A DNA stretch of 64,000 bases, from contig JADJVB010000010.1 in assembly GCA_016710745.1 (NCBI GenBank), positions 1,426,001 through 1,490,000 of the forward strand, written 5' to 3'. This document shows positions 28,360 through 35,627 of the stretch, piece after piece; within the stretch, counting starts at the first letter, position 1, and each line of letters opens with the position of its first letter. A model generated the notes under the pieces. That model ran no database searches. It was not told the DNA's origin and saw nothing but the letters and a program-made list of their open reading frames with translations. A program made the position numbers and the translations under genes. This DNA is from Chitinophagaceae bacterium (GTDB lineage Bacteria; Bacteroidota; Bacteroidia; Chitinophagales; Chitinophagaceae).

Positions 28360-28794
28360 ATGATGTTTCCTCAAATCCGCTGCTATCAGGCAAATGCAAT
28401 ATTGCAGCCAAATGTTTTCTTCATTCTTGCAAAAGGTGATAATGCCGGCAAGCCTTCCCTAAAGCCCTGGGCAAATTCCTTTGCGATGATTTGCCCTAAT
28501 GAAAAGTATTTCCAGTTTTATTTCTGGCTCGTTTATGCATTGTTCAAAGCAAAAAAGTTTAAGGTTCGTCTGCGGGGTTCGGCTATTCCATTTATCAACA
28601 AAGATGATATTGCTGCAGTCCTTAAAGAAGTGGCACCGGCAGTCTATGATGATTGGTCAAAATTCCAGGTTCTCTTAAATACCCTGGATAAACTGGAAAG
28701 CCTTAAATCCTCTTTAGGTCAGCAGCTTTTGGCATCCGAAAATTTGCAAAGCTACCTGTTGCACGTTTATTTCAGCGGCAAGCAAAAGCCATGA
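28360..28794 (+). CDS. DUF6943 family protein
   Basis: 144 residues with the family's opening pattern (FFILAKGDNAGKPSLKPWAN) and FYFWLVYALFKAKKF. A family of unknown function restricted largely to Bacteroidota mobile and accessory regions. No catalytic motif is visible; no signal or membrane span. It stands alone between a palindrome and a bidirectional terminator. Confidence 0.75.
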   Translation: MMFPQIRCYQANAILQPNVFFILAKGDNAGKPSLKPWANSFAMICPNEKYFQFYFWLVYALFKAKKFKVRLRGSAIPFINKDDIAAVLKEVAPAVYDDWSKFQVLLNTLDKLESLKSSLGQQLLASENLQSYLLHVYFSGKQKP

Positions 28795-28825
28795 TGAAAC
28801 CGCAGTTGAATTTTGCATAAAAATC

Positions 28826-28860
28826 AAAAGCCCCGGCAATTACGCCGGGGCCTTATTTAT
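28826..28860. terminator. Bidirectional terminator
   Basis: Perfect stem GCCCCGGC with GCCGGGGC (28830-28837 and 28844-28851), with T-rich flanks on both strands. It ends DUF6943 from the left and the minus-strand operon from the right. Confidence 0.85.
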
Positions 28861-28884
28861 TCTTCGGCCACCACAACCGAAGCA

Positions 28885-29070
28885 CTATTTTTTAAAGATC
28901 CTGATTAAGAATTTCAGGAACAGGGTAACTGAAAAGCTGACAATGGCGCCAACGGCTGCAAGAATACCTGTTTTCACAAGATCGGCGCCATGAATGTTTA
29001 CCAGGATGGTCAACATGGTTCCGCCAATAGTTCCTGCCTTTGTGCTATTGTCAAAATAATGCTGGTTCAT
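28885..29070 (-). CDS. Small two-span membrane protein (61 aa), holin-like
   Basis: Two hydrophobic stretches (AGTIGGTMLTILVNI and ILAAVGAIVSFSVTLFLKFL) and a basic tail (IRIFKK), the layout of small holins and phage-type membrane proteins. The last gene before the terminator, 1 bp after the upstream gene's stop. No family assignment is certain. Confidence 0.55.
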   Translation of the reverse strand: MNQHYFDNSTKAGTIGGTMLTILVNIHGADLVKTGILAAVGAIVSFSVTLFLKFLIRIFKK

Positions 29071-29071
29071 G

Positions 29072-29278
29072 TTATTCTCCTTTTACTGCAGTCTGGCTTA
29101 TACCACCTGCAACAGTTCCTGCAACTGCCAAGTAGCCAGCAATCTTTAAAACAATTGCCGGCAGACTAACCGGTGCAGCCAGTACAGTCGTTCCAACTGC
29201 AGCAACAGTAAGGCCTATATTCCGGATTTTCTTAAAAAATGGTGGTGTTGGTGACTTGATTCTTTGTTTAATTTTCAT
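29072..29278 (-). CDS. Small membrane protein (68 aa)
   Basis: Basic N-terminus (MKIKQRIKSPTPPFFKKIRN) and two hydrophobic, Gly/Ala-rich spans (IGLTVAAVGTTVLAAPVSLP and ILKIAGYLAVAGTVAGG). Immediately upstream of the holin-like gene in the same operon and downstream of the tiny peptide ORFs. Function unknown. Confidence 0.55.
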   Translation of the reverse strand: MKIKQRIKSPTPPFFKKIRNIGLTVAAVGTTVLAAPVSLPAIVLKIAGYLAVAGTVAGGISQTAVKGE

Positions 29279-29310
29279 ATTGCAGGGTTAGATTAAAAAT
29301 CGGTTTTCGG

Positions 29311-29367
29311 TTAACTAATAAAGCTTAGTAATGCTGAGGTCATTGCCTCTATTATTCCGCTGTACAT
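29311..29367 (-). CDS. Tiny hydrophobic peptide, copy 4 of the tandem set (18 aa)
   Basis: Reads MYSGIIEAMTSALLSFIS on the minus strand. It shares the frame plan of the next two: a Gly at position 4, Glu at 7, S-A-L in the middle, Ser at the end. As a helix it would be hydrophobic with a narrow polar face. An ORF this short is not proof of translation; the evidence is the parallel with its neighbours. Confidence 0.45.
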   Translation of the reverse strand: MYSGIIEAMTSALLSFIS

Positions 29368-29402
29368 ACTTCGAATTTTTAAAGATTAAGAAATGGGGTT
29401 CG

Positions 29403-29459
29403 TTAACTCAAAAAGATTGATAAGGCTGAGTTGATGGTCTCTACAATTTGGTTTATCAT
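29403..29459 (-). CDS. Tiny hydrophobic peptide, copy 3 (18 aa)
   Basis: Reads MINQIVETINSALSIFLS. It is nearly identical in DNA to the following copy, with the period between starts being 94 bp, so one is a duplicate of the other. Both keep ATG, length and stop. Most differences fall outside the core NSALSIFLS. Confidence 0.5.
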   Translation of the reverse strand: MINQIVETINSALSIFLS

Positions 29460-29496
29460 TTTGCACTATTTTTTATAGTTTAAAAATTTGGTTTCA

Positions 29497-29553
29497 TTAA
29501 CTCAAAAAGATTGATAAGGCTGAATTGATAGCCTCTACAATGCCGTTTAACAT
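29497..29553 (-). CDS. Tiny hydrophobic peptide, copy 2 (18 aa)
   Basis: Reads MLNGIVEAINSALSIFLS; 13 of 18 residues match copy 3. Upstream on the minus strand is an A/T-rich stretch, normal for a Bacteroidota start. Confidence 0.5.
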   Translation of the reverse strand: MLNGIVEAINSALSIFLS

Positions 29554-29603
29554 ATTGCTTTCGATTTTAAGGGTTAAAAAATGTATTTACACGTAAGATT
29601 GCT

Positions 29604-29651
29604 CTAGCGAACAATCAGGTTGATCAAAAGATCCAGAAGTCCTGACAGCAT
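29604..29651 (-). CDS. Tiny hydrophobic peptide, copy 1 (15 aa)
   Basis: Reads MLSGLLDLLINLIVR. Its start lies 4 bp after the DUF5675 stop, so translation could be coupled to that gene. It shares the M-x-S-G-[IL]-[IL] opening with copy 4 and a single acidic residue at position 7, but has a basic end. Confidence 0.45.
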   Translation of the reverse strand: MLSGLLDLLINLIVR

Positions 29652-29655
29652 GTGA

Positions 29656-30051
29656 TTAAGATTTAATGGTTAAAAAAACTTGTTTCATTTGGTCTAACTC
29701 AGGAAACACAATTGCATTTATTTTCTTAAGCGCAATTCGGGATTCTAAACCTTTTCCCTCTGCAGTTAAAATGGAAACCGGAGCAATACAACCCTGCAAT
29801 TCTTTATTAGCATCATTTGCCGCATGGATTAATATCAATTCACGGCCCGGCACATTTGCCAGGAAAAGATGCCAACCTCTTTCTGCAGTGTACCTTTTTC
29901 TCAGTTCATACCTGCCCTCCGGAATACACGATATACGATGTTGGTTATTTTTCCAGGCCAACTCTATTGAGCTGCAAACCCGGGATCCGTTGAATAAAAA
30001 TTCTCCGTTCGTGCCATTTGGGTAATATGTCCTAATAAGCTCCAGTTCCAT
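29656..30051 (-). CDS. DUF5675 family protein
   Basis: 131 residues starting MELELIRTYYPNGTNGEFLF. The family core is present: CSSIELAWKNNQHRISCIPEG (the Glu, Pro-Glu-Gly stretch) and LILIHAANDANKELQGCIAP, where the His, Asn and Gly-Cys resemble the active site of cysteine/His peptidoglycan peptidases. Found in phages and phage-like loci of Bacteroidota. Length normal. It is preceded by the conserved unknown gene and followed by the tiny peptide ORFs. A role in cell-wall cutting is inference. Confidence 0.8.
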   Translation of the reverse strand: MELELIRTYYPNGTNGEFLFNGSRVCSSIELAWKNNQHRISCIPEGRYELRKRYTAERGWHLFLANVPGRELILIHAANDANKELQGCIAPVSILTAEGKGLESRIALKKINAIVFPELDQMKQVFLTIKS

Positions 30052-30069
30052 GTTTGAAAGGGTTAAAAG

Positions 30070-30823
30070 TTAAATGCCTGAAACTTTCACCAGGTTCAAT
30101 GCATTGAATGCGCCATTTTCAACGGATATTTAATGCCGTTTACTTCCTGGTAAAATTCAATACCCAATGCAAGGAACAGGGGATGAGTGCTGTTTGCTGT
30201 TACAGCATTTGCCAGGTTAATAACTGCGGTTGCAGTATTATCCCATGGCAGGATGGCTGTTTCATTGGTATCCACAACAAAAGTTTCGTTTTCAAAATCA
30301 ATTTCAGCGCCACCGGAAATGATTTTGAAGTGTGAAGTACCACCCGGTGCAGCAACCATGTTCGCCGGTAGGAATGATGGAATATCTACTGTCAGTGCTC
30401 CTGTAACACGGTCAATAGCTGCTGTGTAAGGAGCGTATAACGTCCTTCCCAGTTTACCGTTTTTGTTGAAGTCAAAGCCTTCCAGTAATTCCGCTTCGCC
30501 GTCAATTACGTTACGCAGGCCACGAGGGTTTGTAGCATCGGCCTGTACAACTTCCACCATTTTGGAAGCCAGTCTTCCAACCATGCGGTTGTCAGCTGCA
30601 TTCTGCAAAAGCCCCCGGAATGAGGTGCGGAGAGTTTTACCGGCCTTTCCGGCATTTCCAAACTCAGCACCGTTCTCACGGGTCCTTGCAAAACTTGGAT
30701 CGTTTTCAATGCGGTCTTTAGGAATACCGCCTTTACCTTTGGCTAAAAGCCATCCTGCGATTTGTAGAAGGTAATATCACCGATGGTACCTTCCAGTTTA
30801 ATTATACCTCTTTGTTTTGCCAT
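30070..30823 (-). pseudogene. Conserved unknown Bacteroidota protein (KLEGTIGD-type), two frameshifts
   Basis: Starts MAKQRGIIKLEGTIGDITFY, meets a stop after DGF unless one T is added in the four-T run near 30752, then reads on (ARTRENGAEFGNAGKAGKTL, and later TLYAPYTAAIDRVTGALTVD). It shifts again at the four-A run near 30124, where the true end would be NGAFNALNLVKVSGI. When repaired it is about 251 residues. I recall this as a common unannotated Bacteroidota protein next to DUF5675. Function unknown. It is the first gene of a minus-strand operon. Confidence 0.65.
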
Positions 30824-31085
30824 TTTTTTTGTTTTAAAAATTATCAATCGAAATGTTTTTCGGCACATTTCATAAAGCCTTAAAAAAAACTGATCAGTAA
30901 TTTTTCAAAAACAAATCTGCAAAGCATTCTCAGTGTTTTCATCAAACCACTTCCGATAACGGCACTTATTGCCGCAGATAACATTTATTGCTGTTATTGT
31001 ATGTTATAGGCATTTATTAAATTTGTATGCCGATTTCGGCTACAGATTCGGCTCCCTAAAGGCATACGTAAAGTATAGGTATAGT

Positions 31086-31287
31086 ATGAAAACAGAGACC
31101 ACAAGGCTATGTGTTTACCCTAAAGATGTGCAGCGTATCACTGGTAAAGTGAACGATGGGGCGTATGCTTTTATTAAAGATCAGGGAGGTACTAAATAAG
31201 GAGGAACACCAGTTTGTAACTATCGAAGAGTTTTGCAATTATACCGGCTTTAAGGTGGACCAGGTGCAGTCCGCTTTAGTCGGTTAA
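31086..31287 (+). pseudogene. Small conserved Bacteroidota protein, one frameshift
   Basis: Starts MKTETTRLCVYPKDVQRITG and, if one G of the GGGG near 31156 is removed, continues as RMLLLKIREVLNKEEHQFV and IEEFCNYTGFKVDQVQSALV to a stop at 31285-31287. The family is a small helical, possibly DNA-binding, protein seen often in Bacteroidota. As read it stops early at 31199. Confidence 0.6.
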
Positions 31288-31422
31288 CGTGTACAAGCCG
31301 TGTTTTTCGTAAATCAAAATCAAATAAAAAGTATCAAATAAAAAGTGAGTAACGAGGTGAGTCAAAAGCACTGGCCTGTTGAAAGCCATACTGGCAGGCT
31401 AGTGAGAAGGTTTTTTGCAGTC

Positions 31423-31438
31423 CCGTCCGGTCCGCAAA
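31423..31438. repeat. Direct repeat, copy 1 (CCGTCCGGTCCGCAAA)
   Basis: Sixteen bases identical to 31800-31815. A terminator hairpin follows at once, as it does after the second copy, so each copy looks like the 3' end of an RNA gene or its remnant. The GIY-YIG gene lies between. Confidence 0.75.
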
Positions 31439-31468
31439 TCCCTTGGTAATTACCGGGGGATTTTTAGT
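31437..31468 (+). terminator. Terminator hairpin after repeat copy 1
   Basis: AATCCC and GGGATT with an inner GGTAATTACC form an extended hairpin, followed by TTTTAGTTTT. Confidence 0.55.
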
Positions 31469-31471
31469 TTT

Positions 31472-31730
31472 ATGCCATTACGTTTACATAAGACAAAGCC
31501 AAAAAGACAATAGTTTTTACAAAGGGTTTTCAGAAAATCCATATCAAAGGCTGCATCAGCACAACAATGGAGAAAGCCCTTATACTTCTTCAAAAGTACC
31601 TTGGGTATTGGCTTGCCTTTTAGAATTTGATTCTAAAACCGAGGCACTTATCAAAGAGCGAAAACTAAAAAAATATTCCAATGCCAGCCTTAATGCATTA
31701 ATAAGATCATCACAAAATAAGCTTTTATGA
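31472..31730 (+). CDS. GIY-YIG endonuclease-domain protein
   Basis: About 85 residues with YVYIRQSQKDNSFYKGFSE (the GIY...YIG pair in the YVY/FYKG variant), then RLHQHNNGESPYTSSKVPW and a Glu/Lys-rich end (EALIKERKLKKYSNASLN). The start is uncertain: the ATG at 31472 would give M-H-Y-V-Y-I if one C of CC at 31475 were removed, so a frameshift at the very start is likely; the frame itself is open from a TTG at 31443. Small stand-alone GIY-YIG proteins are multi-copy and mobile in Bacteroidota. Confidence 0.75.
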
Positions 31731-31759
31731 TAGTTGGCCATTTTTACAATATAAGGGCT

Positions 31760-31815
31760 GCCCTGTCATCCCTACATAGTGTAGGGACGGGATTCGACTC
31801 CGTCCGGTCCGCAAA
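31760..31815 (+). other. Class II tRNA 3'-half-like remnant, candidate attachment site
   Basis: A hairpin CCCTACATAGTGTAGGG resembles a long variable arm, followed by ACGGGATTCGACTCCGT, which resembles a T-arm with one base out of register, then CCGGTCC-G, which would be the 3' acceptor strand and discriminator of a tRNA-Ser-like molecule. No matching 5' half is visible in the window. It includes the second 16-bp direct repeat at 31800-31815 and stands at the border between accessory and core DNA. Suggestive only. Confidence 0.35.
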
Positions 31816-31852
31816 AGCCTTCAATACCTGGTATTGAAGGCTTTTTCTTTTA
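31813..31852 (+). terminator. Strong terminator before dapA
   Basis: A 14-bp perfect stem, AAAGCCTTCAATAC with GTATTGAAGGCTTT, then TTCTTTT. It isolates dapA from the accessory region. Confidence 0.85.
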
Positions 31853-31891
31853 TTTCACTTCTTCTCAATACCTTCACAAAAATTATCTTTT

Positions 31892-32773
31892 ATGAGTTTG
31901 CGTACACAATTGATGGGTACAGGCGTTGCTATTGTTACGCCGTTTAAATCAGGTATGGAAGTGGATTTTGATGCCCTGGGCCGGGTTATCGAATTTAATA
32001 TCGAAAACGGGGTAGCGTATATCGTTAGTTTGGGCACCACGGGCGAGTCGCCCACGATCGATACGGAAGAAAAATTTGATATCATCAATTATACTTTCGA
32101 AAAAGTGCATAACCGGGTACCGGTGGTTGTTGGAATTGGCGGCAACAACACCAAAGAGGTGATGGAAAACCTGCAGAGTTATCCGCTTGAAAAAGCAGCG
32201 GCGGTACTAAGCGCCAGTCCGTATTATAACAAACCCTCGCAGGAAGGCATTTTTCAGCATTATAAAAATGTAGCGGATGCCAGTCCTAAACCAGTGATAT
32301 TATATAATGTTCCGGGAAGAACCGGAAGCAATATCAGCGCCGATACAACGTTACGCCTGGCAACAGAAATAGATAATATTGCAGGCATTAAAGAAGCCAG
32401 TGGCAATATGGTACAATGCATGCATATTTTACGCGACAGGCCCGATGATTTCCTGGTAGTTAGTGGTGATGATCACCTTACTCTTCCTTTAATTGCCTGC
32501 GGCATGGACGGGGTGATCAGCGTAGCTGCGAATTGTTTTCCTAAAGATTTTTCCGAGATGGTCAGACTGTGCTTACAAGGTGATTTTGCTTCGGCCCGTC
32601 CATTACATTATAAATGCCTCGAAGGAAATGACCTGCTGTTCGCCGAAAATAATCCGGCCGGTGTTAAAGCATTTTTATTTGAATTGGGACTGATTGAAAA
32701 TGTATTAAGACTGCCCCTGGTTCCGCTGAGCAGCGCTGTTCATCAAAAAATTAAAAGTTACCTCCATACATGA
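31892..32773 (+). CDS. dapA: 4-hydroxy-tetrahydrodipicolinate synthase
   Basis: Condenses pyruvate with aspartate semialdehyde, the first step of lysine and meso-diaminopimelate synthesis in the cytoplasm. 293 residues, full length. The Schiff-base lysine is K167 in GIKEASG, the catalytic tyrosine Y138 in ILYNVPGRTG, and the pyruvate-binding GTTGESPT motif is intact. Its last four bases overlap the start of the esterase gene (ATGA-type), so the two are co-transcribed. It is the first clear core gene after the accessory region. Confidence 0.96.
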   Translation: MSLRTQLMGTGVAIVTPFKSGMEVDFDALGRVIEFNIENGVAYIVSLGTTGESPTIDTEEKFDIINYTFEKVHNRVPVVVGIGGNNTKEVMENLQSYPLEKAAAVLSASPYYNKPSQEGIFQHYKNVADASPKPVILYNVPGRTGSNISADTTLRLATEIDNIAGIKEASGNMVQCMHILRDRPDDFLVVSGDDHLTLPLIACGMDGVISVAANCFPKDFSEMVRLCLQGDFASARPLHYKCLEGNDLLFAENNPAGVKAFLFELGLIENVLRLPLVPLSSAVHQKIKSYLHT

Positions 32774-33930
32774 AATACCTCCTGGGCTTCGGTTTAATTT
32801 GCTGTCATTTTTTTAATGCCGGGGCTCAGCATCGGGTTGTGATCACCTTGGGAGAATATCCTGTAACGACCGGTAAAGACAGTATTTTTATTGCCGGCAA
32901 TTTTAACAATTGGGATCCACATGATAGTGAGTACACTTTCCGGGCGAATTCAGAAAATATATTGGCGTTATCGCTCGATTTACCCGCCGGTAACTATGAA
33001 TTCAAATGTACCCGGGGCAGTTGGAAAAAAGTGGAAACCGGTTTCCAGGGAAATGATATCGGCAACCGCGATCTCCGGATTACCCGTGATACAATCATTG
33101 AAGTGAATATAGAAGGATGGAAAGATGATCTTACCACTACAGAAATAAAGCATACGGCCAGCGGGCAGGTTCATATTATAGATACAGCCTTTTTTATTCC
33201 ACAGCTTAACCGTCACCGGCGCATCTGGGTCTATTTGCCTGAAGGATATTCCAAAACCAAAAAGCATTACCCGGTTTTGTATATGCACGACGGACAAAAC
33301 CTTTTTGATGCAGCTACCTCGGCCTATGGCGAATGGGGTGTTGATGAATGCCTCGACAGTTTAATAGAAGCCGGCAGGCAGGCCTGTATTGTTGTTGGTA
33401 TCGATAACGGCCCCGAACGGATGAGCGAATATAATCCGGGTGAGTTTCAAAATTTTGGCAAAGGAGAGGCAGACCAGTACCTTGATTTTTTGACCGAAAC
33501 ACTCAAGCCGTTTATTGATAAAAAATACAGAACCCTGCCTGATAAAAACAACAGCATCATTGCAGGCAGTTCAATGGGCGGCCTGGTTTCTTATTATGCC
33601 CTGTTGCGGCAACCATCGGCATTTGGAAAGGCCGGTATTTTTTCTCCTGCATTCTGGACGGCGTCCAACATCAGATCCTTTACCGATTCCCTGGCCCCTA
33701 TAAACAACGGTAAATTTTTCTTTTATATAGGTGCCAAAGAGGGTGCCGAATATGTTCAGGATATGGAAGAAATTGCGGAATCGCTAGGCGAAAAATCAGC
33801 AGCTATGGTTTATACGGTAATAGACCCGGCCGGCAAACACAATGAAAAAGCCTGGCACAGGTGGTTTCCTGAATTTTATTCCTGGATAATGGCCGATGGC
33901 TTTAATTTAATAATAAAACCCGGCAACTAG
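32770..33930 (+). CDS. Exported esterase (alpha/beta hydrolase, esterase-D/IroE-like) with N-terminal CBM48-like domain
   Basis: 386 residues. Signal peptide (MKYLLGFGLICCHFFNAGAQ), then an Ig-like glycogen-binding (CBM48-style) domain around FIAGNFNNWDPHD (residues 35-120), then an esterase domain with YPVLYMHDGQNLFD, the nucleophile serine in AGSSMGGLVSYY, and a late His (GKHNEKAWHRWFP). It probably cleaves ester bonds in an extracellular substrate. Substrate unknown. Its stop abuts that of the convergent rnz gene. Confidence 0.85.
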   Translation: MKYLLGFGLICCHFFNAGAQHRVVITLGEYPVTTGKDSIFIAGNFNNWDPHDSEYTFRANSENILALSLDLPAGNYEFKCTRGSWKKVETGFQGNDIGNRDLRITRDTIIEVNIEGWKDDLTTTEIKHTASGQVHIIDTAFFIPQLNRHRRIWVYLPEGYSKTKKHYPVLYMHDGQNLFDAATSAYGEWGVDECLDSLIEAGRQACIVVGIDNGPERMSEYNPGEFQNFGKGEADQYLDFLTETLKPFIDKKYRTLPDKNNSIIAGSSMGGLVSYYALLRQPSAFGKAGIFSPAFWTASNIRSFTDSLAPINNGKFFFYIGAKEGAEYVQDMEEIAESLGEKSAAMVYTVIDPAGKHNEKAWHRWFPEFYSWIMADGFNLIIKPGN

Positions 33931-34833
33931 TTAAATCAGATAGCAACAGCCCTGTATGGCGAGTTCAGTGTTTTCAAAAACTTCTTTGGTTTCGGTTAAA
34001 AACTCATCCAGGGTCTCATATTTGGATGAAAAATGCCCGATCAGTAATTTTTTTACGCCCGCTTTCTTTGCTATCGCCCCGGCCTGTACGGTGGTGCTGT
34101 GAAACCGTGCTGCCGCCCGTTCGTGTAGATCTTTCAGGTAGGTGGTTTCATGATAGAGCATATCAACACCCATTATTTTTTCTGCCAGGCTTTCATCAAA
34201 AATGGTATCGGCACAGTAGGCATAGCTTTTTCCTTTGGGCGCTTCGGTGGTTACTTCTTCATTAGGTACAATGGTTCCTTTTTTGGTAATATAGTCTTCG
34301 CCTTGTTGCAGGTTTTCGTAAAAAGCAGCCGGTATCTCATAAATTTTTGCTCTTTCCGCATTCAGTTTTCTCGGTTTCTTTTTTTCCCTGAACAAAAATC
34401 CCCAGCAGGCAATGCGGTGCTGAACCTTAAAGCAGCTAACCGTTATTTTATTGTTGTCAACGATGGATCCTTCTTCAACCAATGGATGAAAATGCAGGGC
34501 ATAAGAAAGATGCGTTGACGCAAAATCAAGCTGTAAACTGATCAATTGTTCCAACTCGGGCGGTGCATGCAAATGAAGGTCCTGCGTACGGTTAAGCAGG
34601 CTCATGCTGGTAAGCAGGCCGATCAAACCAAAATAATGATCACCGTGTAAATGCGAAATAAAAATATGATTGATCTTGCTGCGCCTGATCTTGTATTTCG
34701 ATAATTGCATCTGGGTACCTTCACCACAATCAATCAAAAAACTCTCGTCCATGCTTTGTAAAACCTGGGCCGTAGGGTTTCTGTCAAATGCCGGTATGGC
34801 AGAGTTGTTTCCAAGTATAGTTAGTCCAAGCAA
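33931..34833 (-). CDS. rnz: Ribonuclease Z
   Basis: Processes tRNA 3' ends in the cytoplasm. 300 residues with the zinc-binding HLHGDHYFGLIG (HxHxDH), the distal His in LLIGHFSSKYE, and the exosite-style segment before AYCADTIFDESL and YHETTY. Normal length. Transcribed leftward, convergent with the esterase and downstream of the STAS gene. Confidence 0.93.
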   Translation of the reverse strand: MLGLTILGNNSAIPAFDRNPTAQVLQSMDESFLIDCGEGTQMQLSKYKIRRSKINHIFISHLHGDHYFGLIGLLTSMSLLNRTQDLHLHAPPELEQLISLQLDFASTHLSYALHFHPLVEEGSIVDNNKITVSCFKVQHRIACWGFLFREKKKPRKLNAERAKIYEIPAAFYENLQQGEDYITKKGTIVPNEEVTTEAPKGKSYAYCADTIFDESLAEKIMGVDMLYHETTYLKDLHERAAARFHSTTVQAGAIAKKAGVKKLLIGHFSSKYETLDEFLTETKEVFENTELAIQGCCYLI

Positions 34834-34925
34834 AATTATTTTATTGGTTAAATTGTTATGGCTTTGTTTGTATTAACATGGTTTAATTTTAAGTAGACTG
34901 CAAAATGCATTGAATAGCTGCCTAA

Positions 34926-35047
34926 CTCCTAATTCCTAACCGCTAACCGCTAACTGCCAACTGCCAACTGCCCACTGCTAACTGCTAACTGCCAACTGCC
35001 AACTGCCCACTGCTAACCGCTAACCGCTAACACCCAACACCCAACTC
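34926..35047. repeat. Tandem minisatellite of CTAACTGC/CCAACTGC-type units
   Basis: About 120 bp of degenerate 7-base units such as CTAACCG, CTAACTG, CCAACTG and CCCACTG. Such intergenic repeats are common in Bacteroidota. Situated between rnz and the STAS gene; copy number is probably variable between strains. Confidence 0.9.
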
Positions 35048-35048
35048 C

Positions 35049-35423
35049 TCAATCATCCCCCAGCAATTCCCGCTCAATTTCTTCCATCTGCACAATATCC
35101 CAGGCCTCACTTTCAGACGGCGTTATATTCATCAATTCAAGTAATTCTTTTTCTTCCAATAATTGAGCCACTTCTTTCTGAAGACCGCAGATCACAAAAG
35201 AGCAATTGTTTTCATAAAATTGTTGTTGAACCGTTGCTATATTTTCTGCCATGGGCGCATCAACAGTTTGCACCCCGTTCATTTTTAAGATCAGGTGCGG
35301 CATGTCTTTTTGCAGGTAGCCAAGCAACAATTGGTTCAGTTCTTCTGTCATATTAACAGATAAATGCGATTCTTCCGGCGTAATAACAGTAAATCTTTCT
35401 TTGGTATCTATTTTGACATTCAT
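35049..35423 (-). CDS. STAS-domain protein, anti-sigma factor antagonist-like
   Basis: 124 residues. The STAS core shows as LLLGYLQKDMPHLILKMNGV and the DAPMAENIATV turn, where SpoIIAA-like proteins carry the phosphorylatable Ser; here it is Ala-Pro-Met, so regulation by phosphorylation is doubtful. It ends in an acidic tail (MEEIERELLGDD). Start ATG 35423. Located upstream of rnz in the same direction, with the tandem repeat between. Confidence 0.75.
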   Translation of the reverse strand: MNVKIDTKERFTVITPEESHLSVNMTEELNQLLLGYLQKDMPHLILKMNGVQTVDAPMAENIATVQQQFYENNCSFVICGLQKEVAQLLEEKELLELMNITPSESEAWDIVQMEEIERELLGDD

Positions 35424-35579
35424 TGTATTAAGTTGAAGTGTATAGAAAGCCCCCCGTTTTCGGGTGTTGATTATTGTAAAGTAAAGGAAATTTGAAAAGA
35501 TTACGAATTCTGATTATACCCGCCCAGATCCGGAATTCTACTTTTAAACATATTAACATTTACATAGAGCGGCAAACTA

Positions 35580-35587
35580 TATCTTTG
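35580..35587 (+). promoter_or_regulatory. Candidate -7 box of clpC promoter
   Basis: TATCTTTG fits the Bacteroidota -7 consensus TAnnTTTG, 41 bp before the clpC start. A clear -33 TTTG is not seen at the expected spacing; a weak TTTA lies near 35559. Confidence 0.4.
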
Positions 35588-35627
35588 AAATAATCGTTAT
35601 TATTGTACAAGCTAAATTCAATATAAA

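Noticed and set aside
29403..29553. CRISPR-like repeat
   Set aside because: Only two close copies, with the repeat being a peptide-coding unit and no uniform spacers.
31760..31815. A functional tRNA gene
   Set aside because: No 5' half, no anticodon arm and the T-loop is out of register; kept only as a possible remnant.
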